This document shows positions 21,568 to 34,509 of a stretch of 64,000 nt of DNA, piece by piece. This DNA is from Pseudocercospora fijiensis CIRAD86 (taxonomy: Eukaryota; Ascomycota; Dothideomycetes; Mycosphaerellales; Mycosphaerellaceae). The DNA lies in the NCBI RefSeq assembly GCF_000340215.1, contig NW_006921532.1, forward strand, positions 9,577,172 through 9,641,171, in the 5' to 3' direction. The notes beneath the pieces were generated by a model. That model did not search any database, had not been told where the DNA came from, and worked only from the letters and a program-made list of their open reading frames with translations. Made by a program: the position numbers and the translations under genes. How positions within the stretch are numbered: the stretch's first letter is position 1; each line of letters opens with the position of its first letter.

Positions 21568-23248
21568 ACGAAATGTCTAGACCTCCCGTCGTTCGGCAAC
21601 CTCCGTGCAGTAGATTATGGTATGATATGACGTCTCTTGCTTGTCTTCGGGACCAGCTTCTCCGTTTTGCGCTCGCCGTGGCCGACTGCATGAGAAATGC
21701 TCGGCGACGACCCCTCTCCTTCGGGCCGACCGAAGCGCCACATCGTCACGTACCTCGTACCTCAGGACCGAGCCTCTCATCAAGCACTCAAACAGCTCGC
21801 CACTGCCAAGCAGGTCTGCAGCGGAATCATGCAGGTCTGCACTTCCTCCAGCTGGACCCATATCCAGAAGAAGAGCATGTGGACACGAGCGCTGCCCGGC
21901 TTTCGCAAGACGTGCAGCGTCGCGTAACTTGGAGAGAAAAGTCTGCCCTGCCGAGCTTGCGAGCATGAAGCACGAAAGTTGTGGTCCGACAAGAAGCGAT
22001 GGTAGATCCACACAGGACTCGATATAATAATTGTGGTATCATCAGATGATCCCCCGAATCTTCATCGCTAATAAATACACCTCGCTGCATGGACTGGCTG
22101 CCTGGTTGATTCAAGGACATTGGCATTGCAATCATGTATGGATGTTTTGCCGAGATTCTCAGGTCAGGACTCATGAGGGTGTCCACATTATGATGGCCGC
22201 CTGAGCAGTGCGCAACAGACCTGGCAACGAGATATGTACGACCTCGCTAATGCTGCTGTGCTGCCATCTTGTTGTCGGCATCAACAATCCTGGCCTGCTT
22301 CGATTCGGCCGTTGATTCTTGGGAGATGTCTCGACGAGGTCTCGGCGACGTAGCAATACCAGCATTATTGGCGCGGCGGTGATGCAAGTCGTTTACTAAT
22401 TATTGATCATCGGCGAAAGCGGTTAAGCAAGCATCTCGCAGCTTCTATTTAGCCGCAAACATGCCCCGGACTCGTGGGTCCGGAGCAAATGCGCACAGGT
22501 GGAAAAGGTGTCACCGTGTTCTGCGGGCCTCCGCATTTTGCTCTATCGGCCCTGGTAGTATTATGCAAGGCTAACTCCAGTATTGGCTTAGCACCCCAGC
22601 ATCTGGGTGGGCCGTTGCCAATGCCCGATGTCTTCCAAGATGCGTAGTGTAGTGATTCAGGTCCCCACTCACGCACTGCGGTCACATGCCTACAAACACT
22701 ATAAACACGGGTCTGTCCTTCAGCAGGCGTATAAACACAGGCATATATACTGTAAGCAACGCGTATCAGCTTGTTGCTAACCAAGATGCCTAGAGGATAC
22801 GCTAAGCAGGGGCCACTGTACAGGCTGATTACGTACCTGACCTGCTCACTGCTCAGTGCTGAGGCTTTGTGAACACCTTATATACACTGCGAGGATAAGG
22901 TGTTCAAACTTCATTATTATTAGAGCCGATTCTTACAACATGGTGAACCTAAATCACTAGCGCAGTGCAACTTGCCTTCCTTGTCCATCATTATTTTCAG
23001 GAACACGGTTCTTGGGTCCGTGCGGGGTGCGTCATTTCGTGCCTCACGCCACGGCAGACGAGTGGTATTGCGGAGCTCGACACCATACTAAGGCAAAATA
23101 TAGTAAGTAGGTCGGTCGTCGCTCTTTAAAGACCAGGGCTTCTCTTTGCACACTGCACAGGTCCGCGGAGACCCCTTATTTCCATTCGTTTGACTTTTGA
23201 TAACTTGTTCTTCGTTTTGCGCGTGAGCTGCGCGGCCAGCGTGTCACT
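21568..23248. other. Long intergenic region, no gene; possible repeat remnant
   Basis: About 1.7 kb without a supportable gene. Frames near 21507-22011 on both strands overlap each other, start at non-ATG codons and have no motifs. A 12-bp perfect inverted repeat with a 13-nt loop lies at 22870-22906. The stretch 22680-22950 has repeated TATAAACAC-like words and may be a decayed repeat end. Confidence 0.35.
22870..22906. repeat. 12-bp inverted repeat (hairpin)
   Basis: TGAACACCTTAT (22870-22881) and ATAAGGTGTTCA (22895-22906) are exact reverse complements separated by 13 nt. No T-run or gene end nearby suggests a terminator. Confidence 0.6.
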
Positions 23249-26200
23249 ATGCACTTTTTATCAGCACTCGTCGCAGTGCTGCCATTGGCATATGCCCAAA
23301 GCTCCGGTCCTCCAGTCACGAATAGCTCAGGCGGCGCCTTGCGAGACGCGCAGTCACCACCGAAGTATCCTAGTCCATGGGGAGAAGGACTGGGCGAGTG
23401 GGCCGATGCATATGCCAAAGCCAAAGCCTTCGTTTCGCAGTTGACCCTGCTGGAGAAAGTCAACCTCACAACGGGGTCCGTCGTCAAAGTCTTACAGACA
23501 GCACAACGTGACCGAGACGCTTGCTGACTCGGCGATCAGCGTGGGTTGGGAAGGTGAAAAATGCGTGGGCAATCAAGGCTCAATACCCCGTCTAGGCTTC
23601 CGAGCATTGTGCTTGTAAGTGCAGGACAAACAAGAGGTTGCCAGGAAGGGATGCTTCCTGAGCAGCCCGTGAGGCAGGATTGGAGACCAATTGCGAACAA
23701 TGGCTGACCCGGACTCTCTCGCTCAGGCAAGATTCGCCTCTCGGCGTCAGGTATGCGTGTCCATCTGTTGTTCAGAGGGCTTGGCATCGTTGGGACTGAC
23801 GACAAGCTCAGATTTGGGGACTTCGCCTCTGCATTCCCAGCAGGCGTCACCATCGCAGCAACATGGGACCGAAAGCTTTTCTATAAGCGTGGATTTGACA
23901 TGGGCACAGAACACCGCCTTAAAGGCATAGATGTACAACTAGGACCCGCCATCGGTCCTCTCGGTCGAACCCCAGAAGGTGGCAGAAATTGGGAAGGATT
24001 TTCACCCGACCCTATATTGACTGGCATTGCTGTCTACGAGACCGTAAAGGGTATACAAGATGCCGGAGTGATCGCCTGCACCAAGCATTACATTGCCAAC
24101 GAGCAGGAACATTTCAGGCAGGGCCCCCCGCCGGCAAACTTGACTGCTGCTCTCAGCTCCAATATCGACGATGCCACTATGCACGAACTTTATCTTTGGC
24201 CGTTTGCAGATGCTGTCAAGGCTGGGACTGGATCGATCATGTGCGCTTACAATCAGGTGAACAACAGCTATGCTTGCCAGAACTCGTACCTGCTCAACTA
24301 CCTGCTCAAGAATGAACTTGGCTTCCAAGGCTTCGTTGTTAGCGATTGGAGCGCGCAGCATGCAGGCGTCAGTTCTGCGCTCGCCGGCCTCGACATGACG
24401 ATGCCTGGAGACGTCTCATTCAACAGCGGCACATCCTTTTGGGGTACAAATCTGACCATTGCAGTGCTCAATGGCACCGTTCCACAATGGCGCTTGGATG
24501 ACATGGCTGTCAGAATCGTAAGTCGAAGCCCTGATAATTCTTTTCTATCTTGTTCTGGTCTCCGCTAACCCAATCATGTCCGGCTTAGGTCGCTGCGTGG
24601 TATTTTGTGGATCGTGAAAATAACGACGTCGAGAACGCACCGAACTTCTCATCTTGGACGCAAGACACGTTCGGCTTTGAGCATGCCTATGCTCAGGAGG
24701 GCTACACGCAGGTCAATTACCACGTCGACGTTCAAAAAGAACACTTTGCCGACATCCGAGAATCCGCTGCCAAGGGCACTGTTCTGCTCAAAAACGAAGG
24801 AGCGCTTCCACTCACCGGAAAGGAGAAGCTTACAGCCGTGTTTGGTTCTGACGCGGCTGAGAACCAATACGGCCCGAACGGATGCCCCGATCGTGGCTGC
24901 GACAATGGTACTCTAGCTATGGTACGTTCCTGGTCTTGTCAAGCCACATGCCTTGTACTTGTCTTTCGCTGACCCTGTTTTCTTCATCTTGTAGGGCTGG
25001 GGCTCAGGCACAGCCAATTTCCCGTATCTGATCACGCCCCTTGAGGCTATCAAAGCCGAAGTTCGAAGCCATCGAGGCGCTATTGAATCAGTGATCGATG
25101 ACTACGCATATTCACAGATCGCGGCGCTAGCCCGAAGAGTTGGCGATGTCGACGGCGTTTCGCTTGTCTTTGTGAACTCTGACGCTGGAGAAGGCTACAT
25201 TGTTGTCGATGGCAACGAAGGTGACAGAAACAACTTGACGGTGTGGCACAGTGGTGACACACTCATTCAGAATGTCACGAGTCAATGCAACAACACAATC
25301 ATCGTCATGCACACCGTCGGACCTGTACTGGTGCAGCCATGGTACAACAACCCGAACGTCACAGCTATCATCTGGGCCGGCATTCCAGGCCAAGAGAGCG
25401 GAAATGCGATTACAGACATCCTCTATGGCAAGGTCAATCCAGGTGGTAAGACGCCGTTCACATGGGGCAAGACCCGTGAAGATTATGGTACAGACGTTTT
25501 GTACGAACCCAACAACGGTCTGCTGGCTCCACAAGACGATTTCAACGAAGGCATCTTCATCGACTACCGCCACTTGTAAGTATTTGATTGCGGCGGAGAG
25601 AGTTCTACCACTGCTGACAGGTTCCAGTGACAAATACAACATCAAACCGATCTACGAGTTCGGCTTTGGACTTTCGTACACTACGTTCTCGTTCTCAAAC
25701 CTGAAGGTCGAGTCATTGTCTGCAGCCCCATACACACCAACTACAGGAAAGAGTCCTCCAGCACCGACATACGGCTCGATCAGCAACAGTAGTGCTGACT
25801 ACGTTTTTCCGACCAATTTCTCACGCGTCTACGGTTACATCTATCCTTATCTCAACTCCACTTCGCTGTCCAACTCGTCCGGCGATCCGCTGTACGGAAT
25901 TGATTACAAGTGGCCCGAAGGCTCCTACGACAGCAGTGCACAGCCATACGTGCCAGCCGGCGGCGCTCCTGGCGGTAATGAAGGGCTCTGGGAGACCCTC
26001 TTCGTCGTATCAGCCACAGTGACCAACAATGGAACATGCGCTGGTGATGAAGTACCGCAGCTCTATGTCAATCTGGTGCGTGAGAAGAACTATCTTGTCG
26101 TTTGTCTGGAAAAGCCTTGCTGACATTACTACAATAGGGTGGGCCCAACGACGCCAAGGTCATCTTGCGCAATTTCGACCGCCTGACCATTGAGGCTGGC

Positions 26201-26380
26201 GCCAGCAAGACGTTCGTCGCCAACATCACCAGAAGAGATCTCAGCAACTGGGATACTGTGAGCCAGGATTGGGTCATCTCGAACTACACCAAGACTGTAT
26301 ATGTCGGTAGCTCGAGTCGCAACCTGCCGCTGAGCCAGAAGCTGGATATGAGTGGCAGCGGCTCAGGCGGATGGTACTAA
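23249..26380 (+). CDS. Secreted beta-glucosidase, glycoside hydrolase family 3
   Basis: Releases glucose from cellobiose and other beta-glucosides outside the cell. 878 residues from eight exons: 23249-23475, 23540-23614, 23727-23750, 23812-24517, 24589-24921, 24995-25575, 25628-26075, 26138-26380. The first donor is GTCCGT, a weak but phase-correct GT site. Signal peptide [18 protein letters not shown]3 N-terminal blocks [44 protein letters not shown], and the nucleophile Asp in [13 protein letters not shown] with LDMTMPGD. The GH3 C-terminal domain includes [13 protein letters not shown] and GKTPFTWG, with the acid/base region before [23 protein letters not shown] fibronectin III-like domain ends the protein. 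Many NxS/T sites fit secretion. Family length is about 860 residues, so the protein is complete. Confidence 0.95.
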
Positions 26381-26532
26381 ACCCACAGCATTGCCTCGAT
26401 ATACATATGATATCGCTGCAGTAGGTACACACGCTACAAAACAGTCTATCAAGCTGCAGATATTTCACTGCCCGCTTCCTTTGCTCACTGGTTTCAATGT
26501 TGGTTTCACACTTGGCCAGGATCATGTGTCCC

Positions 26533-27757
26533 TCAGCTTTCCAACTTCGATGCGATCTTCTTGGCAATTTCGTCAAACGATTTTGCTTGCGGCGTGTCCG
26601 GATTAGCCACCATTGTCGGCTTGCCCGCATCTGCATTGGCACATATGTCCGGGTGAAGCGGAATATCGCCCAAGAATGGTATACCGATCTCATTGCACTT
26701 CTTCTTCGCGCCTGCTTGCGTCAGCAAGGTCGGAGGAAATAAGCTTGGAAATACATACCGTCTAGTCCAAATATGTCATGCTTGTGATCACAATTGGTGC
26801 AAACAAAGGAGCTCATGTTCTGAATCATGCCAAAGATTGGCACATTCACCTTCTTGAACAAATCTATGCCTCTGACTGCGTCTCGCAGGGCGAGGTCCTG
26901 TGGCGTTGAAACGATGGCAGCGCCTATAGCCTACTTCAGCTGTCGTCACCTTCGAAGGACTCTTCGCATCCAGCTTACCCGTAAGCTCAACACTCTGTGT
27001 GATGGTGAGTTGAACGTCGCCAGTTCCTGGTGGGAGATCCATTACAAGAACATCCAAATTCGGCCATGAGACTTCAAAGAGCAGCTGATTCATCGCTTTT
27101 TGGACCATCAGGCCCCTCCAAGCCACGGGGCTATCTTGAGGCACAAGGAAGCCCATCGACATGGCTTTCAGCCCATATGCCGTCAAAGGTACCAGTCGAT
27201 TATTCCTGTCCAGTTCCGGCTCGTACCCTTCCAGCTGCATCTCGTAAGGAAGAAATTCAATGCAACAAGTTTTGACGGACCTACGTTCAACAAAGTTGGG
27301 ATGCTCGGTCCATAAATGTCCGTGTCCAAGATGCCAGTGTGCAGTCCCTGCTGTGCCATGGCTAATGCAAGGTTCACAGAGATGGTGCTCTTGCCGACTC
27401 CGCCTTTCGCGCTGCTGACGGCAATTATGTTCTTGACGTTCGAGATTTTGCGCTTCTCCGGCAGACCTGTTGTATGGAATGGTTAGATTAGAAATTCGAA
27501 CAGCCAAACTCGCCAACCTACCTCGTTTCATTCGCGCAGCCAGATTTGGCGGCGTACCAGAGCGCGGAAGTCCCTGCCAGTATCGTTAACTAATGCCATG
27601 CCCGAAGAGTTGCTTGGACAATTCATACCAGGGGATTCTCGTGGCCTGCAGTAAGTCGGGTCGATGTGGAGAGACATCGGACTTGAGAGCAAATTTCGAT
27701 GCATTGCGACCTCAGCGATACAGGTAGCCTGAGAATCTGAGATGAAATCGATAACAT
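26533..27757 (-). CDS. IND1: Mitochondrial Fe-S carrier Ind1/NUBPL (Mrp/ParA-type P-loop NTPase)
   Basis: Scaffold or carrier that delivers 4Fe-4S clusters to respiratory complex I in mitochondria. 320 residues from six exons: 27629-27757, 27522-27573, 27285-27466, 26979-27234, 26759-26923, 26533-26711, with 47-55 nt introns; unspliced, several frames stop. A basic, Ser/Arg-rich presequence ([17 protein letters not shown]) fits mitochondrial import. The deviant Walker A is [11 protein letters not shown], with [14 protein letters not shown] and [15 protein letters not shown] following. The cluster-binding CxxC is in [16 protein letters not shown]. It ends with [13 protein letters not shown]. 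The CxxC and the presequence distinguish it from cytosolic Nbp35/Cfd1. Confidence 0.92.
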
Positions 27758-28215
27758 TGTTGTAACAAGATGAAATCTAGAGGTGTTGCTGAAGAACATG
27801 CAGCTGCGGAACGAGCCGAATACGAGATCGACGACATCACCAGTCCTTGACTCCTTGCCGAACTTCATTCATTTCATGCCCATCCTTGGCAGCATTGAAG
27901 GCGCTCCGTCCCAGCCTAGAGACCATCGATTCCACGAGTGTGCATATGGTGTATCACAAGCGTCGGTCTATGACCGGCTCCAAGCTCCTGCCTGAGATTT
28001 CGCACACATTGTCACGAGAGCTGGCTGACAGCAAATTCACAGTGGCCTTACACAGCACCTCTTCCGCTGCGCACTTTCCAAATCGAGCCAGCGCAGAACA
28101 AGCCTCGTCTTTGGCCTTTCCATACTTATTTTCTGTGACGATGTCGATGTTTGACCGACTCCGGATGCATGCCAAGAGTCATAAGGCCGTACTTCGAAGA
28201 CACTTTCCCGGGCTC
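27758..28215. other. Intergenic, IND1 upstream region
   Basis: Between the IND1 start and the stop of the next minus-strand gene. No supported gene; a plus-strand frame (27847-28332) is mainly antisense to the epimerase-like gene. Confidence 0.4.
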
Positions 28216-29470
28216 TCAATCAGCCCGTCCGACTTCCTCAGTGAATCCTCGCTCCCAAGCCTCTTTACCTCGCGACGGACGCCAGCCCAACCTTCGGGCG
28301 ACATTGCTCTCGGTACGCGAGTTGCTGCTTAAGCCTAATTCAACAAGCTGCTGATCACCTCCTGGTACGAACCATTGAGTCAATAAGCGAGCGCCTTCTT
28401 CGATATCAACCGATTTGACCTCCTTGGTCTTGATTCTGCCCGCATCGTATGCCGCATCGGCCACGCCCTGAGCGAGCTCTAACCACGAATGCCGACCATT
28501 ACCGGAGAAGATGATACCTTTGGTGCCAAAGGGAATCTGTGCAGCGTTTCCTTCCAGTATCATCAAGGTGATCAGCTTATACAGTTCGGCCAAGTCCTCG
28601 ACGTGAACTGAACAGCTAAGTCAATTACAACCATTCACCGTCCAAATAGCGGGTACTAACCATTGTCCCAGACACCTTCACCAGAACCAACAACTGCAGC
28701 CTGGCCATGTTCCAAGGCAGCTTTCACATACATAGGTACTTGAATGCTCTTCGTGTTGAACATGCCAGTACCTATGCCATATATCGTAGGACTCATGATC
28801 TGAGGCGTGCGTCAGCACATATTGACAAGAGCAACGGAACGATAGTATTTTTCGGCAAAGCCGGACATGTCAAGAGATGGTCTCACTAGTTGAAGACACT
28901 GGATGGCTTAGGCTGTGAATTATCGAAACTTACGACCAGGGTTTTGACGGCTGTCGCGATGCCGGCATCAATTACGCCGAGCTCACTCGTCCTCTGTCCG
29001 TACGGATCGGCAGCATTTCGCTCCTTCTCATAGCTGTAAATATCGTCCTTGGCATCGTCGAAGACGCGATCTTCTACCAATGTCTTGGTGACTGGACGAT
29101 CAGCCAAATTGGACGTTCCCGATGTGTGAATGAGGTAAACTTCTTTGCCAGTCTCCTCCTTGCGCTTCGCAAGCCCATGCACTAGAGCCGCAGCGCTTTG
29201 AGGATGATAACCCAGAGTGGTGTTGATGACGATGTCATGCTGGCTCGCAACTTCTATTGTGCGCTCTATGTCGTCCAGGTCTTTGTAGAGCTCAGGTTTT
29301 ATCCGGTCTCCATACGCGGCTTTCAGCTCAGCAACACGATTCTCTCCCCTCACCAGGCAAGTGATTGTCGCGCTCTTCAGTAGCGGTTCGTTGGAAGCGA
29401 GCAAGAGTGCGAGGATACTGCCCCCAATGTAACCCGTGGCACCAGTGAGCAAGATTTGTGGCGTAGACAT
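28216..29470 (-). CDS. NAD(P)-binding epimerase/NmrA-like protein
   Basis: Extended-SDR Rossmann protein of 355 residues, probably a cytosolic reductase or epimerase; the substrate is unknown. Exons 28934-29470, 28661-28799 and 28216-28607, introns of 134 and 53 nt. The N-terminal nucleotide-binding motif is ILLTGATGYIGGSIL, then NTTLGYHPQSA and YLIHTSGTSN. The second exon gives IMSPTIYGIGTGMF, typical of the region after the catalytic Tyr in extended SDRs. VWDNVHVEDLAELY is the conserved ribose-side block. A clear YxxxK is not obvious; the usual position lies near DPYGQRTSELGVI, so it may be atypical. I start at the ATG giving MSTPQILLTG; an upstream in-frame ATG would add 11 residues. Confidence 0.85.
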
Positions 29471-30301
29471 GATGGAGACGAGAATGGCGCAGTGCGGAAG
29501 CAAGAGGCAACTCAGGTCGTCCTAATGGCTAGTCTGCAATGATTTACATATACCACTTCTTGCCATGGCAAATTGTTATTTGGATCCGAAAGATGAGCAA
29601 TCGTAGCACGGAGATTACCGGATTTTGGCAGTGCTGCATCCTTCGGTGCTACCGCAGACAACAAGTTCTGACTGATGCACCCTAGGGCCAAGCCTGTTGT
29701 TACTTTGCCGAAGCTGCTTATCAAGCAAGCAATTCGATAGCCCACGAGCAGCATGTGAGGCCGTCGGAAACACTCGACAAGCGAGACCAGGCTGTGCACC
29801 GGTTTGAAGCGCCCAAGCGCCCCGGGTTGCCTGAGGCCTTGACCGCGGGGGGGGAGGACGGCATGCTTGCAGGATATACTGCTCTTTGGAGATGAGATGG
29901 CCAATACCACTTTCAGTGTCGGCGGTTCCGATATACGAAGATTCGGCTGACTTTGACTTTGGCCTCGCCACACTCTCATGCACGACATCGACATCCGAGG
30001 CGTGACCGACCGCGTTCCTCTTCAATAATGAATGTACGTCACAGTCGAAGTGGGCTAGCGTGCCCTCATGCGACCAGGCGACGACCTGACCGTGATGGGA
30101 GCCTTCAGCAGGTCACCGGTGCGTGCGCTGACCACTAACTTCACCGTACCAGACACATCACCTGCCACTTTGCCTCCGCTCGTTCTCGTTCTTCTCTTCC
30201 TATCCATTCCCTCGCGTGCCACCGCTCTCACCCCTACTCACTAATAGCACGCGCTTCACAGACTCCACCGATATCGAAGTGTCCCATTCAACCCAGCCAT
30301 C
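29471..30301. other. Divergent intergenic region
   Basis: Upstream of both the epimerase-like gene and the glycine-zipper gene. A run of nine G lies near 29850. Minus-strand frames at 29512-30025 have no motifs. No gene supported. Confidence 0.4.
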
Positions 30302-31090
30302 ATGGCTGCCGCAGAATACTTCAACCCAAATGGTGGAGGCCAGCATCATCCTCCACCACCATCGGGCCCTCACAATGCACCTCAGAACCTGGGAGTGAAT
30401 CCTCCATATCCCATGAGTGATGCGCCTCCACCATACTCTGTATTTGCCCAGCAAAGACCGCATTCGCAACCGCCTCCTCAGCACCGACCGCAAGCGCCAG
30501 ACGACATATATCGACCAGCACCGCCACCAGCGAACGGATATCTACATGACAACAAGGACCCGAGATCGTCGCAAGGAGGGCTACACAACATGTATAGACC
30601 ATCAGATTTTAGCAGCGGATCGTATAGTACGTTGCAACAGCCACAATCGTATCAGCAACCATACCAGCAGTCGCAGCCTGGCTATCCATTCCCAAATGGC
30701 GCTCCAGCCATGCCACACGTCTACGGCGACGGTGGACGTAAGCCCTCTTCGACGCCAGGCCACGCGCCATCAGCGTCTCCGTACAGAGAACGGTCAAGAT
30801 CAAGAAGCAGAAGCCGAAGTCGGCATAGAAAACACCATCGACCACCAACACAACGAAAGAAGTCCTCCGGCGTGAACACCTTCCTGGGCGCTGGAGGAGG
30901 GGCTTTAATAGGCGACGCCATCTTTCCCGGTCTAGGAACTTTGGGCGGGGCGCTTTTCGGTGGAGCGATGGGGCACGAGTATGGCAAGAAGCGCACCCAG
31001 AGCAATCCGAGTCGAACAGCAAGACATCGATCGTACAGCAACGATTCCGAATACTATGGAGATGACAAGAGAAGGGGACGGAAGTATTGA
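30302..31090 (+). CDS. Proline/glutamine-rich protein with RS repeats and a glycine zipper
   Basis: 262-residue single-exon protein. Residues 1-155 are low-complexity and rich in Pro, Gln, His and Tyr (NPPYPMSDAPPPYSVF; the PPPY could bind WW domains). Then comes an Arg-Ser repeat segment (RERSRSRSRSRSRHRKHH), then a glycine-zipper segment FLGAGGGALIGDAIFPGLG followed by TLGGALFGGAMGHEYGKKR. That pattern of small residues every fourth position is seen in Rick_17kDa/glycine-zipper membrane or amyloid-prone segments. It ends in a basic tail. No signal peptide. Exact function unknown. Translation initiates at CATCATGGCTG, a good context. Confidence 0.75.
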   Translation: MAAAEYFNPNGGGQHHPPPPSGPHNAPQNLGVNPPYPMSDAPPPYSVFAQQRPHSQPPPQHRPQAPDDIYRPAPPPANGYLHDNKDPRSSQGGLHNMYRPSDFSSGSYSTLQQPQSYQQPYQQSQPGYPFPNGAPAMPHVYGDGGRKPSSTPGHAPSASPYRERSRSRSRSRSRHRKHHRPPTQRKKSSGVNTFLGAGGGALIGDAIFPGLGTLGGALFGGAMGHEYGKKRTQSNPSRTARHRSYSNDSEYYGDDKRRGRKY

Positions 31091-33602
<2,512 letters not shown>

Positions 33603-34509
33603 ACGTGAACTGTAGAATATCGTGCAGTGATGATGATTTGCACGTGAAGATGTTCACTGTATGGTGCGGTGGCGTGTCATGCAGTGTAATACGGTACACA
33701 CTGATACAGGAGACAATAATCTGCTTGGAGAGTCGCGGCCCGGCCCGGCCCGGCATGATGCCGAGAGCAATTTAGTTCTAGCGCAGCGAAGTCATCCCGA
33801 TCGGCTCCAAGCTCCGCTCCGCTCCTCCATCGAAGCCGGCGCACTCGCAATCGTCACGATAAGTACGATCAACGCCAGCAAATCATCCTGACCGACATTA
33901 TTATCTATCATTCTGCCGGGTGAGCAAATCAGGCCTTGTAGGGCCTTGTAGGGACCAATCCTTTGTCGCTTGCTCCCACTGCGAGACTCTCCTCTCCCCC
34001 CCCTCGCAGCAACGAACCTTTCCCGGGGAGGTCAGGCAGCTCATCGCGTCACGCACGAGCTTCTGACTGCTGCTGTCCTGCTGTCCTGCTGGCCTCCCAC
34101 CGTTGACAGCGGCCATAGTCCCTCCCTTCCCTCTGGAAGCACTCGCTGCTGCTGCCCATCTCTGCACCACGCGTCTTGCTCAGTCTGTAGCGCGTGTGCC
34201 TTGTCTCCAGCACCAGCCAGCTGGACCGCGCGTGTGCTTGCAGCTTGGTGCCTCAGTGACGACCATGGCCTCTTCTACCTAGGCCGCCCAGTCATCTGCG
34301 AGACCGTCTCAAGGCATTGCCTACTCTCCAGAGCAGTCTACACACGTGCCGCTATTGGGAAGGCCGCGTTATCATGGAGCAGCCCGGTAGTCCATCCAGG
34401 TCTACAACCACTTCGTCGTAACAGCAACCCGATTATCCCACTCTGCTGTGGCAGACGGGCAGAGCCACATCCTACACTCTTGCCGCACTGCTGCCTGCAG
34501 TCACAAGCC
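33603..34509. other. Intergenic / long ATG13 upstream region
   Basis: No gene. Holds a CGGCC/GGCCC run at about 33736-33753 and a direct repeat GGCCTTGTAG twice at about 33932-33951. The ATG13 frame stays open leftwards to 33970, but that extension is Cys/Ser/Pro-rich and unlike the family, so I read it as 5' UTR. Confidence 0.45.

Noticed and set aside
21507..22011. Overlapping frames on both strands after the HET gene
   Set aside because: Several mutually overlapping frames, mostly with non-ATG starts, no motifs and no plausible introns.
29512..30025. Minus-strand frames in the epimerase/glycine-zipper interval
   Set aside because: Two overlapping frames with low-quality composition and no motifs; probably promoter DNA.
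33970..34509. In-frame upstream extension of ATG13
   Set aside because: Cys/Ser/Pro-rich and unlike any Atg13; the family start MHQHPRPSPR at 34510 is clear.
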